Source: an uncultured Rhodospirillales bacterium (GTDB lineage Bacteria; Pseudomonadota; Alphaproteobacteria; Acetobacterales; Acetobacteraceae). Taken from it: a stretch of 9,476 nt of DNA. Shown one piece after another: positions 7,480 to 9,476 of the stretch (positions are counted from its first letter, which is position 1; every line of letters starts with the position of its first letter). Both the position numbers and the translations under genes were made by a program. The DNA lies in NCBI GenBank assembly GCA_903928045.1, contig CAIYPH010000699.1, positions 1-9,476 of the forward strand. The letters are read 5' to 3'. Below the pieces are notes generated by a model. The model did not search any database, was not told the origin of the DNA, and saw only the letters and a list, made by a program, of their open reading frames with translations.

Positions 7480-8133
7480 TCAGCCCAGCCGGTAGCCGAG
7501 GCCGCGCACGGTGCGGATCACGTCGCGGCCGATTTTCTTGCGCAGGCGGGCGATATAGACCTCGATGGTGTTGGTCTCCCGCGCGGTCTCGCCGGGGTAG
7601 ATGTGGTCGAGCAGGTCCGCCTGGGAGACGATGCGGCCGGCGCGGTGCATCAGATAGGTCAGCACCCGCAACTCATAGGCCGTGATCTCGACGGCCGCCC
7701 CGGCCAGGGTCAACGCGCCGCTGGCCGGATCGAGCACGATGTCGCCATGGCGCAGCACGCTGTCGGCGACGCCGCCGGCGCGGCGGATCAGGGCACGCAG
7801 GCGGGCGACCACCTCGGCGTCATGGAAGGGTTTGCCGAGATAGTCATCGGCGCCGGCGTTCAGCCCGGCCACCCGCTCCGTCCAGGTGCCGCGCGCGGTG
7901 AGCACCAGCACCGGCATCAGCCGCCCGGCGGCGCGCCAGCGCTTCAGCACCTCGATGCCGGGCAGCTTGGGCAGGCCAAGATCGAGCACCACCGCGTCAT
8001 ACGCCTGGGTCTCGCCCATGTAGCAGCCGAGATCGCCATCGCCGGCGATATCCACCGCGAAGCCCTCGGCGGCCAATGCCTTGGTCAGCCCCTCCGCGAG
8101 GGTGGCATCGTCTTCGACCAGCAGGATACGAAT
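7480..8133 (-). CDS. OmpR/PhoP-family response regulator, probable ATT start
   Basis: A DNA-binding response regulator of 217 residues if it starts at the ATT complementary to 8131-8133. The receiver domain then begins with RILLVEDDATLAEGL, supplying the acidic pair Asp8/Asp9, and continues to the phosphorylated Asp51 (VVLDLGLP), Thr79 (VLVLTARG) and Lys101 (YLGKPF). The winged-helix DNA-binding domain occupies about 120-217, ending IARLRKKIGRDVIRTVRGLGYRLG. The first ordinary start codon in the frame (TTG at 8076) would remove 19 residues, including the acidic pocket. An in-frame stop at 8185-8187 with no ATG, GTG or TTG before 8076 leaves only rare codons; ATT has GAGGGG 7 nt upstream. A CTG at 8146-8148 is the main alternative. 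The gene follows the methyltransferase stop by 11 nt and precedes its kinase by 5 nt. It probably regulates this cluster or a membrane or envelope response. Confidence 0.9.
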   Translation of the reverse strand: MRILLVEDDATLAEGLTKALAAEGFAVDIAGDGDLGCYMGETQAYDAVVLDLGLPKLPGIEVLKRWRAAGRLMPVLVLTARGTWTERVAGLNAGADDYLGKPFHDAEVVARLRALIRRAGGVADSVLRHGDIVLDPASGALTLAGAAVEITAYELRVLTYLMHRAGRIVSQADLLDHIYPGETARETNTIEVYIARLRKKIGRDVIRTVRGLGYRLG

Positions 8134-8140
8134 GGCGCGT

Positions 8141-8146
8141 CCCCTC
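8141..8146 (-). promoter_or_regulatory. Ribosome binding site for the ATT start of the response regulator
   Basis: GAGGGG on the minus strand overlaps the TGA stop of the methyltransferase gene and lies 7 nt before the ATT at 8133. Its position supports initiation at ATT and coupling to the upstream gene. It lies downstream of the alternative CTG, which it therefore cannot serve. Confidence 0.55.
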
Positions 8147-9476
8147 AGCCGCGCGCCGTGGAGGCGATTTCCCGTTTGCGCCGCTCAGCGAAGGCGCGCA
8201 ATTCGGCTTCGACATAGGGGTCGATCGGCGGCGGTTCGTACTGGGCGAGCAGGGCCTTGCAGATGGCGTTGGCGCGCTGGGTGGCGTCGAGCCCGCCGGC
8301 GTTTTTCCAGGTCTCGAAATTGCGCCAGTCCGACAGCAGCGGCGTGTAGAACGCGGTTTCGTAGCGTTCCAGCGTATGGGCGGCGCCGAAGAAATGGCCT
8401 CCTGGGCCGACCTCGGCCATGGCGGAGAGACCAAGCGAGGCTTCCGTCACCTCGATCGGGGTGAGCGTCTCGGCCATCATCTGCAGCATTTCGGCGTCGA
8501 CGATCATCTTCTCGAAGGAGGCCACCAGACCGCCCTCGAGCCAGCCGACGCCGTGCATCATCAGGTGGGCGTGGCCGAGGATGGAGGACCACAGCGCCAT
8601 CTCGCTCTCATAGGCGGCCTGGGCGTCGACCGCGTTGGAGGCGTTGACGTTGCTGGAGCGGTAGGGGATGCCGTATTTGCGGGTGAGCTGGCCGGTCGCC
8701 AGCGCGCCCTTGGCGTATTCGGGGGTGCCGAAGGCGGGCGCGCCGGTGCGCATGTCGACGTTGGAGGTGAAGCCGCCATACATGGTCGGCACGCCCGGCC
8801 GGACGAGCTGGGTGAGCGCGATGCCCGCCAGCGCCTCGGCGTTCTGCTGCGCCAACGCGCCGGCGAGCGAGATGGGCGCCATGGCGCCGGCGAGCGTGAA
8901 GGGGGTGACGATCACCACCTGGCCGGCCGCGGCGGCGGTCATCAGCCCGTCGCACATCGGGCCATCGACCTTGAGCGGCGAATTGGTGTTGACGACGGTG
9001 GAGAGCGAGGGGGAGCGGGCCATTTCCGCGCGGTCGATGCCGCGGGCGATGCAGATCATGTCGATCGCGTCGTTCATCCTTGTCGCGCCGATGGCGGAGG
9101 CCTGGAAGACGCGGTCGCTGAGGGTCAGCAGATCGTAATAAGTGTCGAGATGCCGGGTTTCGGCGTCGAGGTCGATGGCGGCGACGGCGGGGCCGACGAC
9201 GTGGACGCAGTTGAGGCTCTGCACGAGGCGGATGAAGTTCTGCGAATCGTGGTGGTTGCCGGGGCGCCGGCCACCATCGAGGTCGGAGGAATTGGGCGGG
9301 CCGCCGACGGTGCCGAAGGCGATGCTGCGGCCGCCGTAATGCACGGCGCGCTCGGGGTTGCGCGGCGTGAGGGTGAATTCGGGCGGCACCGTCTTCAGCG
9401 CCTCGGCGATGATGCCGCGATCGATCCAGACGTGCTGGCGGGACATGTCGACCTTGGCGCCGGCCTGTTTGAACAA
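8145..9476 (-). CDS. Trimethylamine/quaternary-amine methyltransferase (MttB) family protein, N-terminus missing
   Basis: The last 443 residues of a larger protein; the reading frame is open at the right edge, and family members of about 500-520 residues imply roughly 70 missing residues. Recognisable MttB-superfamily stretches include PNSSDLDGGRRPGN (about 61-74), VTPFTLAGAMAPISLAGALAQ (about 190-210), TMYGGFTSNVDMRTGAPAFG (about 231-250), and the C-terminal HFFGAAHTLERYETAFYTPL (about 361-380). Family enzymes are TIM-barrel methyltransferases that move a methyl group from trimethylamine or quaternary amines such as glycine betaine to a corrinoid protein. No in-frame stop occurs, so there is no UAG/pyrrolysine in the visible part; this is a non-Pyl (MtgB-like) member, whose substrates are usually quaternary amines rather than trimethylamine. 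No corrinoid protein gene is visible here. The stop lies 11 nt before the response regulator. Confidence 0.9.
   Translation of the reverse strand: MFKQAGAKVDMSRQHVWIDRGIIAEALKTVPPEFTLTPRNPERAVHYGGRSIAFGTVGGPPNSSDLDGGRRPGNHHDSQNFIRLVQSLNCVHVVGPAVAAIDLDAETRHLDTYYDLLTLSDRVFQASAIGATRMNDAIDMICIARGIDRAEMARSPSLSTVVNTNSPLKVDGPMCDGLMTAAAAGQVVIVTPFTLAGAMAPISLAGALAQQNAEALAGIALTQLVRPGVPTMYGGFTSNVDMRTGAPAFGTPEYAKGALATGQLTRKYGIPYRSSNVNASNAVDAQAAYESEMALWSSILGHAHLMMHGVGWLEGGLVASFEKMIVDAEMLQMMAETLTPIEVTEASLGLSAMAEVGPGGHFFGAAHTLERYETAFYTPLLSDWRNFETWKNAGGLDATQRANAICKALLAQYEPPPIDPYVEAELRAFAERRKREIASTARG

Noticed and set aside
7480..8076. Response regulator starting at the TTG at 8074-8076
   Set aside because: This would delete the first strand of the receiver domain and its acidic pair Asp8/Asp9, although the encoding sequence is present and in frame just upstream.
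6644..8217. Plus-strand frames opposite the kinase and regulator genes (for example 6644-7018 and 7603-8217)
   Set aside because: They lie opposite genes with complete, correctly ordered kinase and receiver motifs, and their translations show only antisense-type composition.
9474..9476. True start of the methyltransferase at the right edge
   Set aside because: The TTG there is simply the first codon inside the window. The visible part begins inside the N-terminal region of the family, so the real start is upstream, beyond the edge.

Overview
The window is a G+C-rich stretch (about two-thirds G+C or more by eye). All eight recognisable genes lie on the minus strand, so the region reads from right to left. 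Codon choice, close packing and gene content (an MttB-superfamily methyltransferase, a GMC flavoprotein, a CocE/NonD hydrolase, Amidohydro_2 proteins and a Rieske protein) suggest a metabolically versatile alphaproteobacterium, perhaps of the Acetobacteraceae/Rhodospirillales type. That placement is inference from style only. No rRNA, tRNA, insertion sequence, CRISPR array or phage gene was seen.

Layout in transcription order: (1) the C-terminal 443 residues of a trimethylamine/quaternary-amine methyltransferase (MttB) family protein without pyrrolysine, entering from the right edge; (2) an OmpR/PhoP-type response regulator that appears to start at a rare ATT codon; (3) its PhoQ-like membrane histidine kinase, 5 nt downstream; (4) a CocE/NonD serine hydrolase of about 650 residues; (5) a GMC flavin oxidoreductase with a choline-dehydrogenase-like C-terminus; (6) and (7) two tandem, divergent Amidohydro_2 proteins; (8) the first 56 residues of a Rieske [2Fe-2S] protein, whose ATG overlaps the preceding stop (ATGA) and which runs off the left edge. 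Gaps between genes are 11, 5, 28, 63, 12 and 12 nt, followed by the ATGA overlap. The whole window could therefore be one transcript. There is no gene-free stretch over 300 bases.

Taken together it looks like a catabolic operon with its own two-component sensor: a hydrolase to open an ester or amide, a GMC flavoprotein to oxidise an alcohol, two metal-dependent amidohydrolase-fold enzymes, a Rieske redox protein, and a corrinoid-type demethylase. The substrate is unknown. A methylated quaternary amine or its ester is a reasonable hypothesis, because both the MttB-type protein and the GMC protein belong to families with quaternary-amine members, but nothing in the sequence proves it.

The points most worth a second look are the ATT start of the response regulator, the sensor pair set inside the catabolic cluster, the amidohydrolase pair coupled to a Rieske protein, and a roughly 6-kb stop-free antisense frame caused by complete avoidance of TTA, CTA and TCA codons in four consecutive genes.
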